Assembly: GCA_029204225.1 (NCBI GenBank)
Contig: CM055111.1
Coordinates: forward strand, 2,244,421 to 2,308,420
DNA length: 64,000 nucleotides
Reading direction: 5' to 3'
Source: Diphasiastrum complanatum
Taxonomy: Eukaryota > Streptophyta > Lycopodiopsida > Lycopodiales > Lycopodiaceae
Positions within the stretch are counted from its first letter, which is position 1, and every line of letters begins with the position of its first letter. Shown piece by piece: positions 9,474 through 19,789 of this stretch. Below the pieces are notes generated by a model. That model did no database searches and was not told the origin of the DNA. It saw only the letters and a list, made by a program, of their open reading frames with translations. The translations under genes and the position numbers were made by a program.

Positions 9474-11306
9474 AAGCATACACATAGTTTCTCTTGCTTA
9501 AGCAAGACCAAATCCTTTGAAACCTTTATTCATAAGCCAACAAGGTATAGTATAGCTGAAAAGTAAATACAGTACAATAAAGCACCATAAAGCAAGACTT
9601 ATTTCAAGACATCCAGCTGGTACCTACCACCATCCCACAACACAAAACCACGGGAGTTAGTATGTGAGGAAGATAGGTGTCAAAGCTGAATGTCAGTTGT
9701 TATCCATGTACAAAATAAGCATTGCTACTTAACAACTTGGTTAAAATGAGAAATACATAGTCCAATCTCCCCATTCGTTTGTAACTTTTAGCGATAGACT
9801 AAGCCGTCATATTACCATATTAGGGTGAAAGCCATGCTGATCAGTGTAACAGGCATTAGTCCATATCAATAATTTATCAAATAAAAGAAATATATGAAAG
9901 ATGTTTGCTAAACATGTGTAAATAGTTTTCACGAAAGAAAATTATAGGTTGAGCAAGGACACACGTACAACGGTATTAGGGCAAATCCATGCCATACTAT
10001 CCCGTGGACCTGTGAAAGAGTCGTGTACTGGTGTTAAAACCGTTGAGCATATCCATGCTTTCCAAGGATGTTCAAGCTTGATTACTAGTTTTAATTACTA
10101 GTATAAACTTGAAAGGGCATGTGCAAAAAATTACAAATTTATTTGAGCTGCCGTGTTTAAGAAACAAGTACAAAAATCTTTGGCTTGTATACAACCAAAC
10201 TTATTGAGTAGTTAATAAACTAGAAGTGACGATTGACTTAATCACAGTTGGTATATTCTATTGTAGTGTGATGGGAAACAATGGTATCTTCACTCGTTGT
10301 ATAGGAGCAAGAAAGTATCATACCTGGGATTGGTATAAGCCTCGATACTATCGAACGATAAGAGTAAAAATTTTGGGACTGTATACTACAAAGATTAATA
10401 GTAACCGGATTACAACTGTGTATAGCAGAAAGGATAGCTTAGCACTGATAGGTATGATTAGAAAGTAAGCATGGTTGTAGGCATCCACTAAATACAAAGA
10501 GAACTTCATAGAAGGCACAGAAAGTATAACTTCAATATTTCATTGGTGAAGCTATCAAGCTATCCTTTGCAAAGCAATAAGTATGCTATCATTTGCATTG
10601 GTTATTGATGAGCATCGTTGGTATTCCAGCGCACTACCACAATGATGTTACTCATGAAGTAATCAAGCCTCAATCATACAATCTACGTGCAAACAGTGTA
10701 GATTGACAGCGTTGAAATCACTGTCTGTCAGTGCAATCATATCGCAAGCATTCTACCATAAATGCCATCGGCTTATCAACAATAATCGCTGGTCAGAACT
10801 CACTGATATTTGTTTAACTATCAAGCCATTAACAGTGATGATTAGCGGCTATTGATCATTATCATCATAACTTCAAAAAAAGGGAAAACCGTTTGAAGCG
10901 AAGCTCATACAGCAGTAGCAAAGTAAAAAGAAGAATAGAGCGCTGGCTGTCAACGTGTCCACATAAACATATGAGAAGCAGATCATTAACATACCTCAAA
11001 GAGCACTCCAATGAAGCGCTAGTATGCGTTGAGGATGGGCGCTGTCCGTTCTACCAAAACACTTAGCAAGAGAAGAGCGCAAGAGGGGGATTAGAAGAGG
11101 TAGGAAACACCTCACCGCAATGTTATTTACAACAAAATTGGTGCGACCACCTGAAGCTTCATAGAAGGGACTTTCATTGAAGAGGGCATCATTTAAAAAA
11201 AACCTTTCCCGCTTTTTTTGAAAAAACTTAACATCATTTTAGGGGTACGTCATCAACTTTAAACCATTTAAAGCAAGAGGGGGTATTATTAGATTAGATA
11301 CTACCC

Positions 11307-11308
<2 letters not shown>
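9472..11308. other. Region without recognised features
   Basis: About 1.8 kb of AT-rich sequence. The one open frame of note, 80 codons at 10226-10468 on the + strand, has no recognisable motif or codon bias. I see no transposon ends, RNA gene or domain here. Confidence 0.4.

Positions 11309-11377
<69 letters not shown>
11309..11377. repeat. (GA)n microsatellite
   Basis: About 34 GA units, immediately followed by GGCATGCCCACC. The conserved CTTTATTAACG segment is not attached here. Confidence 0.95.
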
Positions 11378-11378
<1 letters not shown>

Positions 11379-11639
11379 CATGCCCACCAAGCCTGTGTTT
11401 TGAAGCCTTCCCGGCCCTTCATAACCGATTTCTCCTTCATAGAAATGCATTTTTATTTTAGCCTTTCCAGTGGAAAGTCTGATAATTTGAAAAATCCTTA
11501 GAGCGCCCTTCAAATTTAGTGAAATCGTTGATAATGAAAGTCCCTTTTGTTTAACACCTTTCACCATGAAAGTATCTACCTGCCCTTCAGAACACTATGT
11601 GTGTGGGTAAAGGGTAATTTGAATTTGGAGTGGGCCCCT

Positions 11640-11780
11640 TAGATGCATGCATGGGGAGGAGGGCCATGCATCTTTTTCCCCATACATGCATCCTCCTCTC
11701 CATCTTTTTAAGCTAAAAAAAGTGTATGCATGGGTGAGGGGAGGAGGATGCATGGGGCCCCTCACCCATGCATACAAAAG
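11640..11780. repeat. Nested inverted repeats built on ATGCAT
   Basis: Contains a perfect 18-bp inverted repeat, 11724-11741 and 11758-11775 (GTATGCATGGGTGAGGGG and its complement, 16-nt loop). It is preceded by a weaker hairpin-like block rich in ATGCATGG and CCATGCAT at 11643-11700. Related ATGCATCCTCC words occur at 19310-19430. Confidence 0.8.
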
Positions 11781-11888
11781 TGTATGTAAGTTCAAATATA
11801 TAGATATATACTAGCAAAGTGTGCCCGCCGATGGTGGGTGGCCAATGGGCTGTGTGTGTGCGCGTGCGTGATGCGAAGAGAGTGAGAG

Positions 11889-12060
11889 AGAGAAGAAGAA
11901 GAAGAAGAAGAAGAAGAAGAAGAAGAAGAAGAAGATTTCATTAACGTCTCTTCCATGCCCTGAGGCATATAAGACAAAAGGAGTACATGTCAAATGAATT
12001 TCACCATGACGGATCAAGGCCGTCATTCTAATACTAAAATTAAAACTACTAATTAAAAGC
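11889..12060 (-). mobile_element. Conserved 3' segment of non-LTR-like unit (GAA tail)
   Basis: On the minus strand this shows the family 3' end: a CCATGAC...GACGGCCTTGATCCGTC stretch, ATGTACTCCTTTTGTC, TATGCCTCAGGGCATGG and TTAATGAAATC, then about 14 CTT units at 11934-11891. The palindrome is TGCCCTGAGGCA instead of TGCCAAAAGGCA. No ORF1 part is attached. Confidence 0.65.
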
Positions 12061-12126
12061 CTATGAGGAGATAAATAGATCAGAAAAATAATGGTTCTAC
12101 GACCATTTACAAATCAAGAAGACTAT

Positions 12127-12128
<2 letters not shown>

Positions 12129-12164
<36 letters not shown>
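12129..12164. repeat. (GA)18 microsatellite
   Basis: Short GA tract between the unit above and a C-rich stretch (12165-12290, many CCTCCC and CTCCCC words) of unknown nature. Confidence 0.92.
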
Positions 12165-12169
<5 letters not shown>

Positions 12170-12292
12170 TCCCCACTCCCCCTCCCTTGCACACCTCCCT
12201 ACTCCCTCCCCATGTGGCCCCCCTTGCGTCATGCCCTCCCTGCACCCTCCCAGAGTGCCCTCCCTTTGTTCTCCCCACACTCCCTTCTTGAG

Positions 12293-13063
12293 AAAGAAGA
12301 AAGAAAGAAAGCCTTATTAATGTCTTTTCCTTGCCAAAAGGCATATAAGGCTAAAGAGGTAGTACAACAGAGTAGATGGAACTCGGACGGGACAGTGCCG
12401 TCAACAGAAAACTAGACTAAAACTAAAACCTAAAACGTAAATTGTTATGTAAAGAAAGCTCATCTCTCACACAGGAGAGGAAATAAATGGCTGTAGCTCA
12501 AAACATCTCTCACGTAGGAGAGGGAGAAGAACCTGAAATTTTAAGTTCTGCAATTTTAACCAAGACCGGGCGTCCGTCTCGGAAGAGAGTCCGGAAACCT
12601 TGGCCTTAGCATCTGCAATAATTTTCTTTCTCTCAGTCCATTGAATGGGCGTCAAGCCTTCATCCATAAAAATAGTAGACCCCTTCAGGCAGCCTCTTTT
12701 ATGCAAAACCTTTTGACAAAGCAAAGCATCCCTGAATCGCAGAAACATTGTGGTGGGTTGGAGCTTACCCACCCAAGCAGCAGATATGACATCCTCTTTG
12801 AGACCAAAGGTGGAATAAACAAAAGCATTTGTTTCAGCCACGAGGTCCTTACCCGCAAAAGAAGCTCCCCTAACCCTGACATTGAGGGCCTTGAGATCTC
12901 GTTTTTGATGTTCTTGAATAGATTCAGAAATAACCTGCTTAGAACCCTTGAGCACGTCGATCCATGAACTTTTCGATTGCTGAAGTTGTTGCTCCAAGAC
13001 AAAGGGAGAAGGGGGAGGGGTTTTCTTCTTCCCCTTCCGATTAATAGATTGCCAATCAGCCAT
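12293..13063 (-). mobile_element. Non-LTR-like unit, copy 3, with ORF1-like frame and 3' tail
   Basis: Most compact example of the family. The minus-strand ORF1-like frame ends at 12467 and is followed by about 170 bp containing GTTGACGGCACTGTCCCGTC, the TGCCAAAAGGCA-type segment and CATTAATAAGGC, then a CTTT/CTTC-rich tail near 12293-12310. Between the ORF stop and the tail there is no room for a reverse transcriptase. Together with copies 1 and 2 this suggests an ORF1-only, non-autonomous retroelement. Confidence 0.65.
12467..13063 (-). CDS. ORF1-like RRM protein (best preserved copy)
   Basis: Minus-strand frame of 198 codons from the Met of MADWQSINRKGKKKTPPP at 13063. An in-frame Met at 13189 would add 42 mostly hydrophobic residues and is less likely. 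Order seen: a basic N-terminus, a Q-rich stretch then SSWIDVLKGSKQVI (about 31-44), KALNVRVRGASFAGKDLV (about 57-74), an RRM-like half with MFLRFRDALLCQKVLHK, then GCLKGSTIFMDEGLTPIQW (about 124-142) and a short tail. The LKGSTIFMDEGLT phrase is the feature that links it to L1 ORF1-type chaperones. The frame is unbroken although the neighbouring copies are damaged. The alternative is a host gene fragment captured by the element. Function is inferred, not proven. Confidence 0.6.
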   Translation of the reverse strand: MADWQSINRKGKKKTPPPSPFVLEQQLQQSKSSWIDVLKGSKQVISESIQEHQKRDLKALNVRVRGASFAGKDLVAETNAFVYSTFGLKEDVISAAWVGKLQPTTMFLRFRDALLCQKVLHKRGCLKGSTIFMDEGLTPIQWTERKKIIADAKAKVSGLSSETDARSWLKLQNLKFQVLLPLLRERCFELQPFISSPV

Positions 13064-13436
13064 AATACCACAACTAGATACAAGATTAATGAGGGAAAAG
13101 AGGTAGAGGAAAGGCAAAAGGACAGGAAAAAGGAAGGGCAAGGACAGGGACAGGTAGCGAGGAGGCAACAGGAGCGGGTCAGGAGGCAAAAGGGAGGGCA
13201 GGGACAGGGATAGGGACAGGTAGCGAGGAGAGGCAGGTCAGTAGAAATGGAAGATGGGAGGGGGAGGGCCAGCGATGGTAGGGCAGCGATGGAGGGTAGG
13301 CGATGGAGGACCAGCAGCATTAGAGCAGCGAGCAGCAGCAGCAAGGCAGCGATCAGCATCCGCAGCAGGGCGCCATCACTACAGGGAGCCATCGCAAGAG
13401 GGAGGAGGGAGGGAGGAGAGGCGCACTGCAGGCGCC

Positions 13437-13439
<3 letters not shown>

Positions 13440-13510
<71 letters not shown>

Positions 13511-13640
13511 AGAAGAAGAAAGAAAGAAAGCTTTATTAACGTCTTTTGGGCACCCGTGGGTGCATAAGACCAAAAAGAAAATATGTACAAGCAACAGTGG
13601 GAGCATCATTGGGAGCATCATCCATAGGAGGACATGGCCG
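13440..13640 (-). mobile_element. Non-LTR-like 3' segment with long (GA)n tail
   Basis: (GA)n at 13440-13507 and a GAA/GAAA tract to about 13532, then CTTTATTAACGTCTTTTGGG and a TGGGCACCCGTGGGTGCA variant of the family palindrome, then ATAAGACC. The downstream bases (GGACATGGCCGTAAAATG) resemble the GACGGCACTG part of the other copies. Confidence 0.6.
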
Positions 13641-13854
13641 TAAAATGCTATAAACTAGTTACGAATGAAAGTAGCCCACAACTCGGGCCAGGTATAACAG
13701 AAGAACTACAGAAAAAGTACTAATGCCCACAACCCGGGCCAGGTGGAGAATAAGTACATATCAGCGAAAGTAAGTGTGAAGTGTTCGCTGAGTGGACCGT
13801 ACAGTGGGCCCCGATGGAGGCGAGTGCCGACTACATCTGGGATTTTTCCGCGGT

Positions 13855-14030
<176 letters not shown>

Positions 14031-14446
14031 ATGTGGTAACCATGGAAGCATATAAAACGTCTCCAAAATTGTAATAAGGAAAACTTCCAGTACAAACTAA
14101 AACTAGAATAGACACGTATGGGAGACAGTGTGCATAATAATCATCTGTCTATGTCAAGATATCAAGGCTATGATGCTATGATGTTGCTGCTGATGCCGCT
14201 GTGCTGCTGCTGTAAAAGGATGTAATGCGAGCCGCAGCATGAGGGAGCACTGGAGCCTGTCGGCGTCGTCTGTGAGCATGAGCATGAGCATGTGTGATAG
14301 TACGTCTTTGTGTAGGATGCCTGGTGATCTTGGTAGTAGCGTGATGGTGGGGGGAACACTGTCTCGGATCTCTATGAGCATGTGAGTCGTCTTTGTCAGA
14401 ATAATCATCCTTGGGCAGTAAATCACGTGATCTCCGCCTAGTGAAG

Positions 14447-14450
<4 letters not shown>

Positions 14451-14524
<74 letters not shown>
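14451..14524. repeat. (GA)37 microsatellite
   Basis: Pure GA tract ending at AATGAAGGTG. It is the last of the cluster and lies about 110 bp before the hAT boundary hairpins. The stretch 14031-14450 between tracts has minus-strand frames rich in His and Arg but no recognised domain. Confidence 0.95.
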
Positions 14525-14529
<5 letters not shown>

Positions 14530-14656
14530 GGTGTTATATGAAAGGTAACTTCAAAAAGTCAAATGTCATGCTAGTTTAGAATTTTTAAAAATTTAGTGTA
14601 AATATAACATGAATATATGTATCATAGATCCAGCGGTACCAGGATCCACGGATCCC

Positions 14657-14707
14657 GGTACCGCGGATCCACTATGGTACCGCGGATCCATAGTGATCCG
14701 CGGTACC
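14657..14707. repeat. Left GGTACC/GGATCC hairpin of the hAT element
   Basis: The 51 bp from GGTACC to GGTACC can fold on itself. The left arm GGTACCGCGGATC, then ACTATGG, matches the complement of the right arm with one extra C. Two more GGTACC and GGATCC words lie just upstream (14633-14656). Subterminal repeats of this sort bind hAT transposases in known elements, so a similar role here is inferred. Confidence 0.8.
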
Positions 14708-14962
14708 AGAATATATATTGTTTTTTAATATTTAATATATTATTATATATTTTTTTAACCTAACCCCCCCCCCCCCCTCGCTTCATCTCTCTCCCTGCTC
14801 GTCGCCCTACTGTCCGCGCCCTCCCTGCTGTCTTCGCATTGCACTAATCGCGTCCGTCTTTGCTATTGCTATTTCGGCCTTTGTTGTGGTTTTTTCAAGC
14901 CTTCTGACTCCTATCGCACCCACAGAGATCTTTGCCTTCTTTCCCTAGTTCCTTCTACAGAG

Positions 14963-17338
14963 ATGGTGCATTCCAACCTTGCCGATGTGTGGGACGAGGT
15001 GGAAATTGTCAGGCGGGTTCCCGACAAGTCCAACAAGTTCGGTGCAAGGATCGTGCACTGTCGATATTGCCTGGCCGAGTTCGTTGCCACCCTCACTTGC
15101 CTTAAAGGCCACCTACTCGGCGCACGCGCCAGAGATGGTGGCACACTGAATGCTGCCCCCTGTGCCAGCATGTCCATTCCCGTCAGGCAGCGACTTCTGG
15201 ATACCTACGGGCCACGTCTTGTGGCAGGGGAGAACACCATTTCGGAGGGTGTTCTTCGGTTTTGCACCGCTCCTTACGTGGTTGACCCCGAGTTGCTGCC
15301 TGCTTGGCTGGCACGCGAGGAGAGGGAGTGCATCCTCGTCCAGTCCCTTTGCCCCTCATCCCCCTCAGATTGTTTCGCCTCACGCACCCCCATCTGCACC
15401 CATTCCGGTGGATCCCGTCCCACCGCGTCCGCCAGTTGCCACTGCGGTTCCACCACCACCTACTTTTGCTCGCACTCCCCCAGTTTACGACTTTCTCATG
15501 GACTATCCGCCACCCGAGCAGGAGCAGGCCCCGGATGCCAGTGACGAGGCCTTCCAAGATGTTGAGGAGATCCCTTCCTCCCTCCCTTCACATCCGGATG
15601 ACCTCCCTACCCAGCAGTTTTCGTATCCCATGCCAGATGTCCACCCTCCACCAGTGTACCCCACTTACACTACTGCACCCATCCCGGCCAGTGCATCCCA
15701 CTCTCCCCATTCCACGTCTACAGCTGATGCATCCACTAGTGCCCAGCTTGTCGCGTCATCATCCATTTCCGTCACGTTCGGTGCACCGTGCTGGAGGTCC
15801 GCTACCCGTCGCCCAGCTGGGCGAGTTCTTAGGCAGCAGAGCATTCGCGGCGCGCATCAGCCGCACATGGATAGAGAGGCCACACAGGCCGTGGCCAGTC
15901 TGATTTATGAGCTGAACCTTCCATTTGCCATCACCGACTTTGAGCCCTTCAGAAGGGCCTTCCGCCTTGCACAGTCTGTCAGCCCTAGCTGGAGAGTCCC
16001 TAGTTCAGAGGTTGTCCGCACACACATGCTGAGGGATAGGGTCGAGTCATTGTCTAGAGAGATGGAGCATACGTCGCCACTGGGCCACTTACGGTTGCAA
16101 CATCATGTCCGATGGCTGGACTGATGTCAGGAGGAGGCCGATCCTCAACATATTGGTCTCCAGCTGCATGGGCACACAGTTTTTGAGGGCAGTGGATTGC
16201 AGCAGGGGGGGAGAGTCATATCTGCAGAGTTCATGTTTGATGTCATTAGGTCTTCCAACCTGTCCATAGGCCCACAACATGTCGTCACGGTGGTGACGGA
16301 CAATGCCACGAACTGCATTCAGATGGGTGTACTGCTAGAGGCCGAGTTCCCTCACATTGTTCATATCCCCTGTGCCGCGCACGACATAGACCTTCTAATG
16401 GGGGACATAGGTGCACTTCCCTGGGTTAGAGCCATCGTCCGTGAGGCCCTCTTCAGGAAGAGGCGTGTTATTGCCATGTTCCGGGTGTTCAGCCATCTGG
16501 ACCTCCGTAAGCCAGCCCCCACACGCTTTGCATTCGACTTGGTGGTCATCGACCATTTGATCAAGTGTAGGGCACAGCTTCTACAAATGGTTGCCAGTGA
16601 TCTTTGGTGTGCCAGTACGTTTTCAACACACTGAGGATGGGGAGCACTTTTCCACGGTGAGGGGAGAGCAGTTCTGGAGGGATGCACAGACATTGTCAGG
16701 ACTGCTTCGACCACTCTACATTGTGCTCCGCATGGCTGACAGCGAGGGGTCGACACTTGGACTGGTGTATGAGCTCATGGACCGGATCGGACAGTTCCTG
16801 CAGCTGCCCATCCTGCAGCCAGAGAGGTAGCGGTATAGTGTTGTAATTGGTCTTTATCTTTTCAGTGGTTGCTAGCTTGTTTTTCTGTCAATGTTACGTT
16901 TTTTTGTAATGCCCAGGTTTTAACATGCCTCTCACCTGCAGGATGACCGAGCTGAAGTTCATCTGGGAGACGCGGTGGAACTACTTCCACAGGAGTATCC
17001 ACAGCGTTGCACACATACTGCATCCCCTCTTCCTCTCTCCGACACAGATCACAGACAAGGAGCTCGAGGCCGATTGGCTTCAGTACATTCACAGAGTGGG
17101 TCCACACATAGGTTTGGATCCTATCAGGCTCATGGAGGAGCTCGCTGCATTTCGTTTCGGCATGGGCACATTCGGCCACCCGGCTGCTCAGGATCCAGAG
17201 AGGAGGCAGCTACCCATGGCCCAGCCCAGCCAGCCAGGTGATCTGCAAGGGGGTGATGAGGCATTGACGGCTCCCCTCGTCCGCAAGAGGCCAGGAAGGC
17301 CCAAGGGTGCACCGAACAAGAAAGGCTCCAGTTGCTAG
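14963..17338 (+). pseudogene. hAT transposase, BED finger plus DUF659, four frameshifts and one intron
   Basis: Transposase that would cut and paste the hAT element. Frame 1 from Met 14963 gives a BED zinc finger: VWDEVEIV, then CRYCLAEF with C-x2-C, and LKGHLLG with the histidine. Near 15340 the frame changes to a Pro-rich linker and ELNLPFAITDFEPFRRAF. Near 16085 it changes again to YGCNIMSDGWTDVRRRP, the DUF659 signature. Near 16200 it becomes VVTVVTDNATNCIQMG and PCAAHDIDLLMGDIG (catalytic-core region), and near 16595 RPLYIVLRMADSEGSTLG. A GT/AG intron at 16827-16941 joins QPER to MTELKFIWETRW. The C-terminus carries the AT-hook KRPGRPKG. Four frameshifts make it inactive. Confidence 0.88.
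16827..16941 (+). other. Predicted intron in the hAT transposase
   Basis: 115 bp from GTAGCGG to CACCTGCAG. Splicing restores an AGG codon and keeps the frame into the tryptophan-rich C-terminal part, which otherwise begins after a stop. Confidence 0.65.
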
Positions 17339-17344
17339 TAGAGG

Positions 17345-17980
17345 TGCAATATTACAGCCAGCTGCAGTAGGTGTTGGTTAAGCCTGCTTGGGGGCTGATG
17401 CGGAGGCAGATTGGGAGGATGAGGATGACGAGTCTTCCCCCTCGGATACACATACAGGCATAGATATCAGTTGCGAGAGTCAGCTCGGGGCCCTGAGTTG
17501 TCTCCGGAGCATTCATCTGAGTTTGAGGCAGAGCATTGATTGTAGCTCTGTTATTTTATTTTTAGCAGTTTGATATCATGTTCCATGTTTGGCGGCCAGA
17601 TGGTCGAACACTGTATTCAGACCATTTTCCATACTATATTCAATGTTGGACGTACTTTATTCGCTGCACATTTTGTATTTGTCGATTTGTAATTGTTATG
17701 CTCTGTTTTCAATTTTATTTCGAATGGTATGTGCGTAATTACAATTAGTTTCAACTGCATAGATTGATAGCAGATGCACAACACAGAAATACAACCCCCT
17801 TTATAGCATTTCATAAACACACATACGACATTGCAATACACCAGGCACGTGTTGCACAAAAAACACACCATACATTAATTCATCAGATGTATCAAAATTA
17901 CAATACGTATTCTTGCCATATATGGCTGGGGCTGTTCTTTACACTATGTTAGACACTAAATGCTGCCACATCTATTGCCG
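17345..17980. other. hAT internal non-coding spacer
   Basis: Follows the transposase stop. A short acidic frame (GADAEADWEDEDDESS) near 17388-17440 could be an alternative transposase tail. The rest is AT-rich with no recognised feature. Confidence 0.4.
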
Positions 17981-17984
17981 AAAA

Positions 17985-18317
17985 TTACATAACAACAGTC
18001 AGCTCTCGCTCTGCCTCCCGGTTAGCCCGAGCTGCCTCCTGGTTAGCACGACGGCGGGCAGCCCTTTCCCTGACCATGATGAGCTGCTGCCGTGTGAAGT
18101 TCATTCCGATATACTCATCCAAATCCAGCTCGACGGCGGGGGCGGGGGGCACAGCGCGGGCTGGGTGCTCCGACTCCGGATTTCTCTGCCGAGCCTGTCG
18201 CAGCATCTCTGCAATGTCTGCCTCTTGCTTCCGATGCCTTTTGTTGTGCCTTCGGACATCTTCCTCGAGCTTCCTCCTGGCTTCGCCCTCATGCCTCGGT
18301 GGTATGCGCTCCGCCAT
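17985..18317 (-). CDS. Unknown charged ORF inside the hAT element, convergent to the transposase
   Basis: A 110-codon minus-strand frame from MAERIPPRHEGEARRK to ERELTVVM. It is dominated by Arg, Glu and Ala with heptad-like spacing (RKLEEDVRRHNKRHRKQ, then RERAARRRANQEAARAN), so two helical, possibly coiled-coil segments flank an acidic LDLDEYIGMNF centre. I do not recognise a family. Unlike the transposase it has no visible break. It lies tail-to-tail with the transposase and directly follows (in its own sense) the CTCACTGGCTC and 84-bp repeats. It may be a second element-encoded protein, a captured host fragment or chance. Confidence 0.4.
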   Translation of the reverse strand: MAERIPPRHEGEARRKLEEDVRRHNKRHRKQEADIAEMLRQARQRNPESEHPARAVPPAPAVELDLDEYIGMNFTRQQLIMVRERAARRRANQEAARANREAERELTVVM

Positions 18318-18329
18318 CTCACGACACCC

Positions 18330-18510
18330 TGTTTCTCGAAATGGCTCTCACAGCCTCTCAATGGCTCTCACTGGCTCTCTCACAGCCTCTCTCTCGGTCT
18401 GTGACAGCCTCTCACAACGCCTCTCTCTCAAAGCCTCTCACTGGCTCTCTCTCACAGCCTCACAATGCCTCTCACAGCCTCGCACTGGCTCTCTCACTGC
18501 CTCGTGAGTG
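18330..18510. repeat. CTCACTGGCTCT/CTCACAGCCTCT imperfect tandem repeat
   Basis: About nine degenerate copies of a roughly 20-bp unit alternating TCTCACAGCCTC and CTCACTGGCTCT. Located between the antisense ORF and the 84-bp minisatellite inside the hAT element. Confidence 0.85.
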
Positions 18511-18585
18511 CCTATTTAACCCCACAGCCTGTTTCCCCATTTGCATTTGTTGATGATCCCATGTGCTACTGTACCTCTCCCATGT

Positions 18586-18925
18586 ATTGCTCCCCCACAT
18601 GCTGCACTCCGATTGGGTCCATGGTTTGCTCCTCCACAGTGCCCATGTGACGGTGTACCTGTCCGGATGTATTGCTCCCCCACATGTTGCACTCCGATTG
18701 GGTCCATGGTCTGCTCCTCCACAGTGCCCATGTGACGGTGTACCTGCCCCATGTATTGCTCCCCCACATGCTGCACTCCGATTGGGTCCGTGGTGTGCTC
18801 CCCCACAGTGCCCATGTGACGGTGTACCTGTCCGGATTTGCTGACCCCCACATGCTGCACTCCCATTGACCACCATGTTTGCTCTCCCACAATGCCCCCA
18901 GTACAGTCCCCTGTACAGTAACATC
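18586..18925. repeat. 84-85 bp minisatellite, about four copies
   Basis: Units begin ATTGCTCCCCCACATG at 18586, 18671 and 18755, with a diverged fourth near 18837. Each contains CACTCCGATTGGGTCC and CAGTGCCCATGTGACGG. Copies 1-3 differ by only a few bases. Because the period is near 28 codons, long open frames appear on both strands. They are probably not genes. Confidence 0.92.
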
Positions 18926-19075
18926 TTTTTATTAAACCCTAGCCCTTTTTATTCCTGAATTTTTTACCCTGTATTAGCCTGTTAAAAGGGTTTTTTATTA
19001 AAAAAAAAATAATAATAATAAAAAATATTATTTTTGTGGTGCCGCCCTGGTCCGCTGGTCTGAGAGCGTAACCGC

Positions 19076-19117
19076 GGTACCACCATTATGGTACCGCGGT
19101 ACCATAATGGCGGTACC
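19076..19117. repeat. Right GGTACC hairpin of the hAT element
   Basis: Two 20-bp arms, 19076-19095 and 19098-19117, are complements with one mismatch. Each contains GGTACC at both ends and CCATTATGG inside. It mirrors the left hairpin at 14657-14707. Confidence 0.85.
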
Positions 19118-19194
19118 ACGTGCCACTATGATATGTATATAAGTGGCTGCAAGGTTCATATCTATTTTATTTGAAAGGTACGCATTATACATGT

Positions 19195-19233
19195 TGTCAT
19201 GCCCATGACTGGTCTCGGGTAGCGTGTCCACTC
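19195..19233 (-). repeat. Short Gypsy LTR fragment
   Basis: TGTCATGCCCATGACTGG followed by TCTCGGGTAGCGTGTCCA matches the first 40 bases of the LTR at 35366-35876 and 39220-39715, in inverted orientation. It is too short to date or classify further. Confidence 0.65.
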
Positions 19234-19390
19234 ATGTCATGTGAAAGGTAAGGAAAAAAAAAAGCCCATCCGGGTGCATGTCAAATTCCAAGCCTGGCCC
19301 TACCAAATGGATGGATGCATACAATGTCATGCATCCTACTCCATGATAAAAGATTTCATTCCATATTTTTGAAATAAAAATGTTCATGTG

Positions 19391-19426
19391 GGAGGATGCA
19401 CCCATGCACCCATGGGTGCATCCTCC
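19391..19426. repeat. Perfect 16-bp inverted repeat
   Basis: GGAGGATGCACCCATG and its exact complement flank a 4-nt loop, in a GGATGCAT-rich stretch (19300-19440) related to the hairpins at 11640-11780. Confidence 0.85.
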
Positions 19427-19705
19427 TACCCCATACATAGGCACAAATCTCACACACAAATATCTTTTTTTTATATATATATCATCAACAAATCTTATGC
19501 CTAGAAAAACCCATCAAGGATTGGAGTCATGAGGAGGTCAAGCTAAGGAACTTTGGATTTTGAACTCACACGTGTGCGGGGACACACATTAGTTCGTAAG
19601 AATGGCATATTCACATTTGTGAGTACTGATAGGTTCTTAATGAAAATTTATAGGCGATGTGTTCTTCTGGAAACTCCGCTGCAGCTTACTTTTTTGATTG
19701 TGTAG

Positions 19706-19789
19706 TTGATGGTGGTGCATTCGGACTTGCTTGGCCATTTGAAAGCATTAAAAGACTATTTTCTTCTTGCTAAGGGAGACTTCTTTCAG
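19706..19789 (+). CDS. GCP4: GCP4 exon a (first visible)
   Basis: 28 codons, [19 protein letters not shown] onward to GDFFQ. The acceptor is TTGATTGTGTAG and the donor CAG/GTAAGT. Both edges fall between codons. The residue before it should be the Q of a HLWQ-like motif, and no such exon is visible upstream. Confidence 0.95.

Larger units (their letters stand above)
14617..19130 (+). mobile_element. hAT-superfamily DNA transposon (decayed)
   Basis: A BED finger, DUF659 core and C-terminal part of a hAT transposase read along the + strand. GGTACC-rich hairpins lie at both sides (14657-14707 and 19076-19117). Near the outer edges TATCATAG is found on the left (about 14611-14618) and its complement CTATGATA on the right (about 19127-19134). 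This suggests imperfect terminal inverted repeats of roughly 20 bp. I could not find a convincing 8-bp target duplication, so the ends are approximate. Confidence 0.75.

Noticed and set aside
10226-10468. 80-codon plus-strand ORF
   Set aside because: No motif, no neighbours and ordinary AT-rich codon content; consistent with chance.
18472-18924. Three overlapping minus-strand frames of 108-150 codons over the 84-bp minisatellite
   Set aside because: Open reading in all three frames of one strand is expected when a stop-free unit of 28 codons is repeated. They have no start context or domain.
18586-18925. Regularly spaced repeats suggesting a CRISPR array
   Set aside because: The units are contiguous 84-85 bp tandem copies without unique spacers, and the genome is eukaryotic.
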